From Candidatus Babelota bacterium (GTDB lineage: Bacteria; Babelota; Babeliae; Babelales; Vermiphilaceae): 64,000 nucleotides of DNA. The notes under the pieces were generated by a model that was given only the letters and a program-made list of their open reading frames with translations, ran no database searches and was not told the origin of the DNA. The position numbers were made by a program, and so were the translations under genes. The stretch is from assembly GCA_003963225.1 (NCBI GenBank), contig RXKB01000004.1:248001-312000 (forward strand), given 5' to 3'. Of this stretch, positions 19,759-28,513 are shown piece after piece; within the stretch, counting starts at the first letter, position 1; each line of letters begins with the position of its first letter.

Positions 19759-19845
19759 CAGCTATTCCTTTTTTGGATAAACTATATTTATATGTTACTT
19801 TATGCGTATATTTTGTCAATAAATAATAAAATATGTAAAACTAAA

Positions 19846-19887
19846 TTTTTCATTTAAAAATTTTAATCTGAATTTTTAAATGAAAAA
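19846..19887. repeat. Perfect 17-bp inverted repeat upstream of the peroxiredoxin
   Basis: Arms 19846-19862 (TTTTTCATTTAAAAATT) and 19871-19887 are exact complements around an 8-base loop. It lies between the peroxiredoxin start and a decayed gene. It could be an orphan terminator or an operator; no gene ends at a suitable distance. Confidence 0.5.
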
Positions 19888-19945
19888 ACCGCTTTGATTG
19901 TAAAAAAAAGATAATGTACAAAAAAAATTTTTTTTACAAACAGTA

Positions 19946-20679
19946 ATAAACTTTTTTATAGTACAGTATAAATATTGCTTTATTTTTTTAACAGCATTTA
20001 GTTTGCTATCTATACATTGCATGGAAGATGGAACTATAAATACCCGGTACACGGTTAGTCCAGCTACATAATTATTAAAAAAATCCTTTAATAAGATCTA
20101 ATTTTACGCCTACCATAGAACAAAAATGATGATGCTTTTCTTTCATTGCTTCCTACAGATATACAAATTGAAATATACAAGTATGATCATCAACAATTAC
20201 TTTATAAGCCTAAGCTTGCTTTACAAATGATTAAATTGCCGCCTTTTGGCAAAAATTATAAAAATTCAGATGCATATAAACATGCTTAAGATTATAATTA
20301 TTATGATGGTTACGATTATTACAATCTTAGGTTTGATATCATTGATTTTTTTAGGAGTCCAATAATAACTTATGACAAGAAAATAAAAAAATATGCTTGT
20401 TTCTCTTTGCAAAAAAATCAAGACATTGTGACTGAAACTCGAAAACAATCTGACGGAAAAGTATCTAAAGATAGTGCCAATAATGGACTATGTAGTGGTA
20501 AACATAGATACAAATATTTAATTAATTATAGAGTCGGTGGCATAATAGGCTTAATAGCTGTGTTAATTGGATATGATCAACGAAACTTTTTTTACAGGTA
20601 TTTTTTTAGTAGATATGCTAAAGCTAACTTTCCCAAGTATTTTTTGATGTGTTTACTAGCATCGTACATGTTTTTTTAA
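19946..20679 (+). pseudogene. Decayed exported protein gene with F-box-like motif
   Basis: Coding-like sequence survives in pieces. Frame one, from about 19946, gives a signal-peptide-like segment (CFIFLTAFSLLSIHC) and stops near 20068. A second frame from about 20125 gives LSLLPTDIQIEIYKYDHQ, resembling the start of an F-box, continues through an in-frame TAA at 20287-20289, and then runs to 20679 as a 90-codon frame with two hydrophobic segments (GGIIGLIAVLIGY and a C-terminal one). At least one frameshift and two stops are needed to join these, and there is no good start codon, so I read it as a pseudogene. The terminal 90 codons (20407-20679) might still be translated, but that seems unlikely. 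Confidence 0.5.
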
Positions 20680-20895
20680 CATGTATAACTTTTGTTGCCC
20701 AAGGTAATCTAAATAATCATTTTTGTAAACTTTTTGCTTGCAGTATCTTCATTTAAAAGTGTAAATTGTTGATGAAAGAAAATCAATTTTTTGTTTGTAA
20801 TTAATTTTTTTAATTCGAAAAAATAACCTTATCTTGTATACTATATACAAATTGATTGTATGTATAACACATAAAACTTTTGAGAATGGTATTAT

Positions 20896-21258
20896 ATGTT
20901 AAAAACAAATAAAGCCTTTTTTTGCTTATATTTTTCTTTGTATATACAGCATAATGTAATAATGCCATCTATTGAACAGCCATTGGAGAAAATTAGTGAA
21001 GACATTCCCGCCGCAGAAAACGAATATGATTTAGATGATTTTTTCCATGAGTCAAGTAGTTTTATAATCCCTTTAATAGAACCGAAATTGATCATTCCTA
21101 AAAAAACGCGTTACATGCACTTACAAAACAAATGCTCAGATTATTGTATTATGCTATTTATTCATTATCTATATTTTAAAGAACAGTGGCATAATTTTTG
21201 TGGTAAGTTGCATAAAAAATTGTATAAAATAATACGTTACTTTAAATATTGTTTGTAA
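20896..21258 (+). CDS. Small exported hypothetical protein
   Basis: 120 residues, unknown family. The N-terminus MLKTNKAFFCLYFSLYIQHN is signal-like, followed by an acidic stretch (ENEYDLDDFF) and a basic, aromatic C-terminus (KKLYKIIRYFKYCL). The end lies 5 bases before the chosen rsmE start, so the two are probably co-transcribed. A 7-bp inverted repeat (TTGTATA-CTA-TATACAA, 20834-20850) lies 46 bases upstream and may be an operator. Between the pseudogene and this gene (20680-20895) I see nothing else but AT-rich DNA. It is probably real because of its position and signal peptide, but nothing more can be said. Confidence 0.6.
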   Translation: MLKTNKAFFCLYFSLYIQHNVIMPSIEQPLEKISEDIPAAENEYDLDDFFHESSSFIIPLIEPKLIIPKKTRYMHLQNKCSDYCIMLFIHYLYFKEQWHNFCGKLHKKLYKIIRYFKYCL

Positions 21259-21263
21259 TCATA

Positions 21264-22010
21264 ATGAGTAGATCACATACCACACATCAGTTTGCTCTTT
21301 TTATTGAACAACCTTTTATTGATAATACTATTGTCATCAATGATCCTGTATTATACCATAGAATTATCCGAGTATTAAAGTGTACCGTTGGGTCCACCAT
21401 ACAATTATTTAATAACCAATATCATACTCAAGCTGAGCTTTTTACCTACTCTAAAAAAGAGTGTTTTTTTAGAGTAGGTACTATAGTACAGAATCCAATT
21501 TTTAAGCCACAGATTACTCTTGGCTTACCTCTTTTAAAAGGAAATGATTTAGAAGAAGCAATTAGTTTTGCTACACAAATAGGCGTGTCTGCCATTCAAC
21601 TACTACAGACTGAGTATGTACAGCGTCCATTCAAGTTCGCCAATGAAGAAAAAAGGTTAATCCGCATTGTAATAGCTGCAACTGAGCAATCAAAGCGTTT
21701 TGCAATGCCTATTATTAAGGAACCAATTCCTTTTGCGTCTATTAAAAATGTCTATCAAAAAGATGTCATCTTATTTGGAACACAAGATGGTATGCATATA
21801 ACAACATTGCTAAATCAATCATATATAAAAGATATAACAAACTCATTTTTATTTATCGTTGGCCCAGAAGCTGATTTTTCTGATAATGAATACACATTAT
21901 TAAAAGAATGGCATGCGCAACCCATATGTTTAAGCCCAGCAGTATTACGTTCTTGTACAGCCGCTGGCATGGGTGTTGGTCTCCTAAGAGCACTAACTTC
22001 TTGTTTATAA
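21264..22010 (+). CDS. rsmE: 16S rRNA m3U1498 methyltransferase
   Basis: A SPOUT-fold enzyme that methylates U1498 of 16S rRNA using S-adenosylmethionine. Typical elements are LGLPLLKGNDLEEAISFATQ near residue 85, ATEQSKRFAMP, FIVGPEADFSDNEYTLL and the C-terminal knot LSPAVLRSCTAAGMGVGLL. The last usually reads LRxETA; here Glu is replaced by Cys, and GPEGGF is GPEADF, so the cofactor loops are divergent. An upstream TTG at 21249 overlaps the previous gene; I chose the ATG at 21264 (MSRSHTTHQFALF). The gene contains a perfect 16-bp hairpin (separate entry). Confidence 0.9.
   Translation: MSRSHTTHQFALFIEQPFIDNTIVINDPVLYHRIIRVLKCTVGSTIQLFNNQYHTQAELFTYSKKECFFRVGTIVQNPIFKPQITLGLPLLKGNDLEEAISFATQIGVSAIQLLQTEYVQRPFKFANEEKRLIRIVIAATEQSKRFAMPIIKEPIPFASIKNVYQKDVILFGTQDGMHITTLLNQSYIKDITNSFLFIVGPEADFSDNEYTLLKEWHAQPICLSPAVLRSCTAAGMGVGLLRALTSCL
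21443..21480 (+). other. Perfect 16-bp hairpin inside rsmE
   Basis: Arms 21443-21458 (TACCTACTCTAAAAAA) and 21465-21480 pair exactly around a 6-base loop, wholly within coding sequence for FTYSKKECFFRVGT. The T run lies inside the right arm, so it is not a standard terminator. It may be chance, an mRNA structure or a palindromic insertion. Confidence 0.6.
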
Positions 22011-22137
22011 GCACAATCTTTATTATATAAAATACTTATAGAAATTTTTTAGTTGCTTTTTATACATAATATCAATAAAATATATTTCAAATGGTATACA
22101 TATTAATGTTTTGCTGGGCCAATAAAAGGGGTTGCTA

Positions 22138-22899
22138 ATGCCTAGGAATGTAGTAAACGTTGCTTTAGTTTATGGAATAGCGTTTTCTTTGGCGCTTAGT
22201 ATTATGTGGGTTCAGATTGCTACAAAAAAAAAGGCATTAAGACAGCATTTAAATAACTTGCATAGCTCAAAAGCATATACTATGTATGAAAAGTGTAAAT
22301 GGATTCTTCATACAGGTGATCTTTCTCTGATTATGCAAACATTGGCACATGTATCATATAAAGAACATACTGCCTTTTTAAAAGCATATATAGCAGATAA
22401 GACATTGTCAGACATTCATTTAAAAACGGTGGTATTATTTAAGACAGCAAGTCTATACAAGAAAAAAAATAAACGAATACATTTTTTGAATATGTTATCA
22501 GAAGAAATAAAAGAAAAACAATTATTATTACAAATTGCTGCTACATATTGTCCGGATATTATTCCAGCATTGTATGGATGGTTAAAAACACAAAGTAAAG
22601 ATTATGTAGAAAAACAAGTGTCTACTGTTTATAATAATGCAATTGATAATAACAATCCTCTTTTGTTTGATTGTTTATTAGAGTATGATATTCCTTTGCA
22701 CCCAAAACAGGCATCAGAATATTTAAAAATAGTTTTAAATGAAAAAAAACATCATGCTTTTGTTTGTTTACTTATAAAAGCTGGCGCCCAAGTAACTTAT
22801 CATCAGTCAATTAACCAGGTAATGGGTACCCAATTAATCGCATTTCAAAATACAAAAAACCTCTTTTACAAACATTTTTTCCCCATTATAAAACTTTAA
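22138..22899 (+). CDS. Membrane-anchored protein, weak ankyrin-like C-terminus
   Basis: 253 residues with an N-terminal membrane segment (about 7-25, VALVYGIAFSLALSIMWVQI), then a helical region. Toward the end a segment resembles ankyrin or similar helical repeats (NPLLFDCLLEYDIPLHPKQ and HHAFVCLLIKAGAQVTYHQS). The ATG at 22138 was chosen because AAAAGGGG stands just upstream; a TTG at 22132 is possible. It follows rsmE by 127 bases and is convergent with tsaB. The family is not recognised with confidence; a membrane-bound protein-binding role is a guess from the repeat-like end. Confidence 0.7.
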   Translation: MPRNVVNVALVYGIAFSLALSIMWVQIATKKKALRQHLNNLHSSKAYTMYEKCKWILHTGDLSLIMQTLAHVSYKEHTAFLKAYIADKTLSDIHLKTVVLFKTASLYKKKNKRIHFLNMLSEEIKEKQLLLQIAATYCPDIIPALYGWLKTQSKDYVEKQVSTVYNNAIDNNNPLLFDCLLEYDIPLHPKQASEYLKIVLNEKKHHAFVCLLIKAGAQVTYHQSINQVMGTQLIAFQNTKNLFYKHFFPIIKL

Positions 22900-22920
22900 G
22901 CAGGCTTTATTTTATTGCTA

Positions 22921-23577
22921 TTAAAAAATATTTATTTCTTTATAATATAATGGGGCTACGTATGCAGGTTCTACAAATTTCTGTTTCAATATCTGAGTTG
23001 TTATCTGTTGCATTCCCGATTTAACGAGAGTATCTAATGAGCAAGTCCCTTTTTCTGGATCAATATATTGATAGTGGTTATTTGTATTGTGCAATACATG
23101 CTTTATCAAAGGTATGCCATTACCAATAATGCTTACTATATGATGTTTTTGAATCAACTCTTTTATTGTATCCAAAGAGCATATCCCATTTTGCACGGTA
23201 TTGATATAAAAGTAAAAATCATTAGCAAAGGCATTTAGTAAAATTATATTATTTTTCTGATGTAAACTGTATTCTTCATTTAACGCTGCTAGTCCATTAA
23301 TGCCAAGAATAGGAATGCGTCGTACAGCAGCAATACCATTAACAGTTGCTATCACTGTTCTTAATGTTGTAAATGGAGCAGGCCCTTGATTAACAATACA
23401 TCCAACAATGTCTTGAATTGCTAATGAGTTGGTATGAAGTATTGTATTAATTCGTTCTAATAATTTGGCTGTTTCTGCTTTAGAAACAGAACTAGAAGCA
23501 ACAGGGGCATTTGTGTCGTGTCTGTATAAACCAAATTCGATACTTGTGTAAGTGCTTTGTATAGCTAAAATGATCAT
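22921..23577 (-). CDS. tsaB: tRNA t6A protein TsaB (YeaZ-like)
   Basis: Partner of TsaD in making N6-threonylcarbamoyladenosine at position 37 of ANN-reading tRNAs. The N-terminal actin-like half is clear: MIILAIQSTYTSIEFGLY, then VGCIVNQGPAPFTTLRTVIATVNGIA, which corresponds to the usual GPGSFTGLR block, and GINGLAALNEEY. The C-terminal half is divergent, as is normal for this family. TsaC, which makes the activated intermediate, is also present at 47259. The gene starts three bases after the stop of a small zinc-ribbon gene, so the two form an operon. TsaD and TsaE are not in this window. Confidence 0.88.
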   Translation of the reverse strand: MIILAIQSTYTSIEFGLYRHDTNAPVASSSVSKAETAKLLERINTILHTNSLAIQDIVGCIVNQGPAPFTTLRTVIATVNGIAAVRRIPILGINGLAALNEEYSLHQKNNIILLNAFANDFYFYINTVQNGICSLDTIKELIQKHHIVSIIGNGIPLIKHVLHNTNNHYQYIDPEKGTCSLDTLVKSGMQQITTQILKQKFVEPAYVAPLYYKEINIF

Positions 23578-23580
23578 ATA

Positions 23581-23760
23581 TTAATTTTTATTTTTACATT
23601 TTTGTTGTTGATAAAATATACTAAATGAATCATATTCTATAGTCTTTTCCTTCTTTACTATTATTTTACCACAATTTAAACATTTCCAACCTTCAAAATT
23701 TAGAAAATGATCAAAAAAGGACTGTAAAACCATCAATCCTTTACATTTTTTACATTCCAT
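23581..23760 (-). CDS. 59-residue zinc-ribbon protein
   Basis: A short minus-strand gene starting at the ATG at 23760 and ending TAA at 23581-23583. It begins MECKKCKGLMVLQSFFDHF and continues to WKCLNCGKIIVKK, so two CxxC pairs about 25 residues apart form a likely zinc ribbon. AAGGAG lies about 11 bases upstream of the start. It is three bases ahead of tsaB on the same strand. Function is unknown; small zinc ribbons often bind nucleic acid or ribosomes. The paired cysteines, ribosome-binding site and tight spacing make it a credible gene. Confidence 0.78.
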   Translation of the reverse strand: MECKKCKGLMVLQSFFDHFLNFEGWKCLNCGKIIVKKEKTIEYDSFSIFYQQQKCKNKN

Positions 23761-23893
23761 TAAGACTATACTCCTTCCCCCTGAGCATTACCTCACAATA
23801 TCTCCTTACATTAATAAGCTAATAATAGCATTTAAAATTTGTCAACAATAGAATAAAAAAAATAAAAAATTAGCCAAAGAATAATCAATAGAT

Positions 23894-24316
23894 TTAAGAT
23901 GCATTCATTTTTAAAAAATATAAATGATCCAAATAACTTTTAAGTAATATGGCTGCAGCAAGCGCATGTTCCTTATGTTTGTCCTCTTTTGTTTTAATCT
24001 TTTTTTTATTCAATAATGCTGCTTGTTGGCTGGTAAACCGTTCGTCAAGCATAGAGCAATTGAGCTCGGGGAAGGCTTTTTTTATATCATCTGCTGTAGC
24101 ATTTACTTTTCTTGTTTGGTCACTTTCTGTACCACGAATAGTTTGAGGGTATCCAATGATAATTTCAGTGACCTTCTCTTTTTTAATAAGTTCTTGTAGT
24201 TGTTCAACAAGATTTACAGATGAAAGTGTTACAAAAGGCCGAGCAGTAATTAATGCAAAATCTGAAATAGCCACACCTGTCCAAACATCACCAATATCTA
24301 ATGCAATAATGCGCAT
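23894..24316 (-). CDS. ruvX: RuvX/YqgF-family nuclease
   Basis: RNase H-fold protein of the YqgF family, implicated in 16S rRNA 5' maturation and once proposed as a Holliday junction resolvase. The fold's first strand MRIIALDIGDVWTGVAISD carries the conserved Asp7; IIIGYPQTIRGTESDQTRKV and CSMLDERFTSQQA are characteristic. The C-terminal helix reads KEHALAAAILLKSYL, where family members usually have an Asp before the Ala-rich helix; His is at that place here, so one metal ligand may be missing or shifted. Length (140) is normal. Confidence 0.88.
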   Translation of the reverse strand: MRIIALDIGDVWTGVAISDFALITARPFVTLSSVNLVEQLQELIKKEKVTEIIIGYPQTIRGTESDQTRKVNATADDIKKAFPELNCSMLDERFTSQQAALLNKKKIKTKEDKHKEHALAAAILLKSYLDHLYFLKMNAS

Positions 24317-24405
24317 ACATAAGTCCTTACTAATTGCGTGTAATTTTGATTTTTAACGATATACTAAAAAGCATTGATTGTATATTATAATTATAAAGGA
24401 TACGT

Positions 24406-25746
24406 ATGAACATAATAGAAAACATAGGTTGGATTGCAGCAATATTAGCTGGATGGCCATTGATGATATACGTTAGCATAGTATGTGTTTTATGTACTTT
24501 ACTATTGCGGGGTATTCAATTCAGACATCTTTCAACAGGTATACGTCTTATATTTTCACCTACAAAAAAAAGCGATGTTGGTTGCGCAGGCGACATGACG
24601 CCAATACAAGCTTTTGTAAATACTCTGAGTACCAACTTGGGTAATGGAACTATTGCTGGCATGGCTACGGCAATCTATGCAGGCGGGCCTGGGGCTGCAA
24701 TATGGTTTATCATATGTTCTTTTTTATTAATGTCTGTAAGATATGCAGAAGTTTTTGTAAGTGCATTATATGGCAATAAGGCAGTGTCAGCTTCTATTGG
24801 CGGGCCTATGTTGTACTTAAAAAGCATGCCATTTGGCGGTTCTTTAGCTTATATATATGCAATATTGTGTTTTTTTTATGGCATTATTGGAGGAGGTGCT
24901 ATTCAAGCAAACTCTATTAGTTTAAGCTTGCAAACTGCATGTAATGTGCCAAGCATCCTTACAGCAATACTTATGGGTACTTTTGTTTTATATGTCGGAT
25001 TTGGGGGCGCTCATCGCATAGTAAAACTTTCAAATTATTTAGTGCCGGTTAAGGTAGGGTTATTTTTTGGATCAGCATTTATTATTTTGGCTTACTACAT
25101 TACCGGTATTCCTGCTGCATTACATTTAATGTTTTTAAGCGCTATTGACCCTGCAGCTGCTAACGCTGCTTTAATGGGAATTACTTTACAGCAAGCTATT
25201 CAATATGGACTTATGCGTTCAGTTTTTGCTTCAGAGTCTGGGCTGGGAACAGCTGCTATTTTATTTGGTTCTACTGGTACTGTTCGCCCAGCAGAAAGTG
25301 CACTAATGGGCATGATGAGTACCTTTGTAAGTGCAATTGTATGCTTTATTTTGGCTTTGTGTATAACTGTAACTGGTATGTGGAGTTCTGGTTTGACAAG
25401 CACTGCATTAACTGTTGCAACATTTAATACCACTTTTGGTTCATTGGGTGGCGTTATTGTTTCTATATTAAGTATTATTTTTGGATTGGGTGTTACTGTC
25501 GCATATGCATATATTGTGCGTGCGTGTTGGCTTGTTATTGTTCCATCAAAATATGAGTATGGCAATGTATTATTATATGCATTAGTCAGTGCGGTTGGAG
25601 CAATTGGACAAGTAGCCGTTGTATGGCAGTTGGCAGACATTGTACAAGCACTTATGCTTTTTGTTAACTTAGCAGCCTTACTTATGTTTGTATGCACTTT
25701 GCGCACGCAGATGATAGATGAAACAGATCAGTTAAGTCAAGCATAA
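24406..25746 (+). CDS. Sodium:alanine/glycine symporter, AGCS family
   Basis: Inner-membrane importer using the sodium gradient to take up small neutral amino acids. About ten or eleven membrane segments are visible. Family signatures include MTPIQAFVNTLSTNLGNGTI followed by AGMATAIYAGGPGAAIW, SIGGPMLYLKSMPFGG, and GLMRSVFASESGLGTAAILF near residue 270. At 446 residues it is full length. AAAGGA lies seven bases ahead of the ATG. It is followed 12 bases later by murE, probably in one transcript. Uptake of alanine would suit a host-dependent organism and also supplies peptidoglycan; the exact substrate is not resolved. Confidence 0.92.
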   Translation: MNIIENIGWIAAILAGWPLMIYVSIVCVLCTLLLRGIQFRHLSTGIRLIFSPTKKSDVGCAGDMTPIQAFVNTLSTNLGNGTIAGMATAIYAGGPGAAIWFIICSFLLMSVRYAEVFVSALYGNKAVSASIGGPMLYLKSMPFGGSLAYIYAILCFFYGIIGGGAIQANSISLSLQTACNVPSILTAILMGTFVLYVGFGGAHRIVKLSNYLVPVKVGLFFGSAFIILAYYITGIPAALHLMFLSAIDPAAANAALMGITLQQAIQYGLMRSVFASESGLGTAAILFGSTGTVRPAESALMGMMSTFVSAIVCFILALCITVTGMWSSGLTSTALTVATFNTTFGSLGGVIVSILSIIFGLGVTVAYAYIVRACWLVIVPSKYEYGNVLLYALVSAVGAIGQVAVVWQLADIVQALMLFVNLAALLMFVCTLRTQMIDETDQLSQA

Positions 25747-25758
25747 AAATAGGTTTTT

Positions 25759-27186
25759 ATGAGTGAAAATATAGTAATGCCATCAGTTTTTCCTGTTACT
25801 TGTCATACAGATTTTGTAGGTAAAGGCTCGACATTTGTTGTTATAAAAGGTATGAAAACAGATGGTTTGTTATTTATTAAGCAGGCTATTGCCAAAGGGG
25901 CGACATGCATAGTTATACAAGATGATGTTTTGTTGGCTGCAGATGTTATTAATGTATGTGCTACAAAAGGCATAACCATAAAAAAAGTACGCAATACTCG
26001 CATAGCACTTGCTCAATTAAGTGCTGCATCGGCTGGGTTCCCAGCACAAAAATTAACAATGTTTGGTGTAACCGGTACTAAAGGCAAAACAACTACTGCA
26101 GCAGTACTTAATCACCTATTAAACAGTGCCGGTTATGATACTGCACTGCTTAGTACGGCTTTTAATAAAATTAAAGGGACTATTTTTAAAGCACCTTTAA
26201 CTACAGCTCAACCAGATTATTTGCATCAGTTTTTAAAATTATGCTTGGATAATGGCGTTACCCATTGTGTTGTAGAAGTGGCAGCGCAAGCATTGTCTTT
26301 GCATCGCATAGACACGTTGCAATTAGATGGTATTATTTTTACTAATTTTGCTCGAGAACATTTAGAGTTTTATTCATCATTAGAATCTTATTTTGATGCA
26401 AAGAAACAGATTTTTTCTCATGCAAAGCCTAATGCATTAATACTTGTCAATGGAGATGACGCTTGGTGCAGTACATTTCCGACACAGTATATTCGTTTTG
26501 GGATAGATAACGCAGCAAGTGCCGTGCAAGGACAGATTTCTAATAATACTGGCTGCTTGCAGGCTACTGTTCGATATAAACAATATAGTGTTATTTATAC
26601 TAATAAAATACTAATTGCAAAATATAATTTGTATAACTGTATGGCAGCTGTTGGTATGGCTCTTTTATATGGTATTTCTGATCAAGTATGCGCCAAAGCA
26701 TTAAATATATTTGATGGCATACCGGGTAGGTTTGAAACGTATAGTTTACAAAATGGTAGTACGTGTATTATTGATTCAGCACACAATCCCATTTCTTTTG
26801 AGGCAATTTTAAGTAGTGTGCAGGCAATGACAAACCATTTGATAGTTGTTTTTGGAGCAGGTGGCGAACGTGATGCTGGGCGTCGGCCGATAATGGGATC
26901 AATTGTTAGTCATTTTGCGCATCACATTATTTTGACTAGTGACAACCCTAGATCTGAAGATCCGCATGCTATTATTAATAATATAATAGAAGGGATTCAA
27001 CATAATGATAGATCAAAAGTATTAATTGAAGTTGATAGAGCAATTGCCATTCAAAAAGCGTATGCATTAAGTAAGCCTGGTTCTATAATATTATTACTGG
27101 GCAAGGGACATGAAGAATACCAGCTTGTTGGAAACGTTAAACAACCTTTTTCAGAAAAAGCTATTATCGCTCAATGGCAAAAATAA
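25759..27186 (+). CDS. murE: UDP-MurNAc-tripeptide synthetase MurE
   Basis: ATP-dependent ligase adding the third amino acid to UDP-MurNAc-L-Ala-D-Glu in peptidoglycan synthesis. The nucleotide loop GVTGTKGKTTTAAVLNHLL lies near residue 98. The central block FTNFAREHLEFYSSLESYFD with AKKQIF holds the lysine usually carbamylated. The C-terminal domain has IIDSAHNPISFEAIL and GAGGERDAGRRPIMG. The motif TSDNPRSEDPHAI corresponds to the DNPR sequence associated with meso-diaminopimelate, suggesting a diaminopimelate-type wall. Length (475) is typical. No other mur or mra genes are nearby. Confidence 0.95.
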   Translation: MSENIVMPSVFPVTCHTDFVGKGSTFVVIKGMKTDGLLFIKQAIAKGATCIVIQDDVLLAADVINVCATKGITIKKVRNTRIALAQLSAASAGFPAQKLTMFGVTGTKGKTTTAAVLNHLLNSAGYDTALLSTAFNKIKGTIFKAPLTTAQPDYLHQFLKLCLDNGVTHCVVEVAAQALSLHRIDTLQLDGIIFTNFAREHLEFYSSLESYFDAKKQIFSHAKPNALILVNGDDAWCSTFPTQYIRFGIDNAASAVQGQISNNTGCLQATVRYKQYSVIYTNKILIAKYNLYNCMAAVGMALLYGISDQVCAKALNIFDGIPGRFETYSLQNGSTCIIDSAHNPISFEAILSSVQAMTNHLIVVFGAGGERDAGRRPIMGSIVSHFAHHIILTSDNPRSEDPHAIINNIIEGIQHNDRSKVLIEVDRAIAIQKAYALSKPGSIILLLGKGHEEYQLVGNVKQPFSEKAIIAQWQK

Positions 27187-27224
27187 TTTAAAAAGAAGGT
27201 TTTTTTTACATTATTTTACTTGAT

Positions 27225-27770
27225 TTAATATAATGTTGCAAAATAATTGATATCAAAGGATTCTTGACAATCAATAAGCGGATCGATCAAAGGCGCATCG
27301 TTTACAAGAAGTATGTATTGTTGCAAGGAACTTTGTAATGACGCAATAGTTTTACTTAAAGAAACTAACAATAATAGTTTTTGATAGGTTGCATGGTGAG
27401 TGTAAAAAAATGATTTATGAAATGATATATATATATTTTTTTTGTTAACATCAATCAGCGTTGAATCTAAAGTAACATAATGAGGGATCATATGCTCACT
27501 TTGCAAAACTTTTAGCCATTCTTGCATTAACGTAAAACAAGCGTCTTGTAATTCATTTATATTAATTACAACATTTTCTTTAACCCAAACACTATCTTTG
27601 TGATATATAATGCTTGCTTGTTGCTGCGTAGGTAAAATTGTGGACGTTGAATATAATTTTTCAGGTGTTCTTTGCCATAAAAGATATTCATAATGAAAGA
27701 GCCCAAACACAATACCCCCGATAATTGACAATAAAAGACAAGCGTATATTGTTATATGATTATGTATCAT
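27225..27770 (-). CDS. Membrane-anchored hypothetical protein next to amidase
   Basis: 181 residues: N-terminal membrane segment (about 8-28, IYACLLLSIIGGIVFGLFHY) and a small extracytoplasmic domain of mixed strands and helices. It starts three bases after the stop of the amidase-like gene on the same strand, so they are one transcript. The domain (YHKDSVWVKENVVININELQ, later KNIYISFHKSFFY) slightly resembles GerMN-type domains found beside amidases in spore formers, but that similarity is weak and I do not rely on it. A role in the cell envelope is inferred from the neighbour. Convergent with murE. Confidence 0.7.
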   Translation of the reverse strand: MIHNHITIYACLLLSIIGGIVFGLFHYEYLLWQRTPEKLYSTSTILPTQQQASIIYHKDSVWVKENVVININELQDACFTLMQEWLKVLQSEHMIPHYVTLDSTLIDVNKKNIYISFHKSFFYTHHATYQKLLLLVSLSKTIASLQSSLQQYILLVNDAPLIDPLIDCQESFDINYFATLY

Positions 27771-27773
27771 AGA

Positions 27774-28442
27774 CTATACATCCATACAAGCTGCAATAAA
27801 TGTATCGGCTATATCATGTACCAATTTTTTCCAGTCATTTGGCTTTTCAATTCCTATTTCGCATGCAAAAGATGAAGGCAATATACCTTTAAGTGGAAAA
27901 AATGGCACTTTTTTAGGTGGTAACATCATATACAAGCCTTCTCTTACATAAGGCTCTATAGCTTTTGCAGCATGGGTAACAGCAGCATAAGTTTTTTTGC
28001 TATTTATAATATGCGCTTCGCGTAGACTTATAAACTTTGGCAAGGTGGTTGTATTGTTTTTTATCACAGGATCATATCCATGTCCGTAATAAAAAAAATG
28101 GATACAAGGCACTTCTTCTGGTTGAGCGTATAATCCCACATGTATGGCAAGATGAGGGTTTTTTTTATTGATGTCTTCTGCCAAACAAAAAGCACGGGAT
28201 TTATTAAACGTTGCTGCTTTGACAATCGTTACAATAATAGTATTATTTTTTTCTTTGATTGCTTCTGATAATGCATTGCAAAAAGCTAAAGTTAAACCAC
28301 TTTCATAATAATCGCCAATGGTTCTGCTTGTTGTAGAGCCTTGGCCTCCTGCTATTAAAACTACTTTTTTTATCTGTTTTGCATACATATCATTAGTAAA
28401 ATGAATGAAATAGCAAGCGGATAATAATAAGATTAAAAACAT
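27774..28442 (-). CDS. Amidase_3-like lipoprotein with altered zinc site
   Basis: Resembles N-acetylmuramoyl-L-alanine amidases, zinc enzymes that cut peptides from peptidoglycan. The order of motifs fits: VVLIAGGQGSTTSRTIGDYYE (usually IDPGHGG with a later zinc-binding Glu), NKSRAFCLAEDINKK, HLAIHVGLYAQ (usually SIHANA) and the C-terminal SSFACEIGIEKPNDW (usually vEtGFisN, with the catalytic Glu). The first zinc-binding His is replaced by Gln, while the presumed second-ligand Glu, the His of AIHVG and the last Glu remain. The N-terminus MFLILLLSAC has a lipobox ending at Cys10. It may be an impaired enzyme or a binding protein. Confidence 0.7.
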   Translation of the reverse strand: MFLILLLSACYFIHFTNDMYAKQIKKVVLIAGGQGSTTSRTIGDYYESGLTLAFCNALSEAIKEKNNTIIVTIVKAATFNKSRAFCLAEDINKKNPHLAIHVGLYAQPEEVPCIHFFYYGHGYDPVIKNNTTTLPKFISLREAHIINSKKTYAAVTHAAKAIEPYVREGLYMMLPPKKVPFFPLKGILPSSFACEIGIEKPNDWKKLVHDIADTFIAACMDV

Positions 28443-28513
28443 ATAATTTTTCGTCAGATTAATAGAATATGGTATTATTATAGCATATAATTTATTTTTA
28501 CCGATTGTTTTTT

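Noticed and set aside
25200-25706. A 168-codon minus-strand frame inside the AGCS symporter
   Set aside because: The symporter has clear family motifs across this region; the antisense frame has none and no ribosome site.
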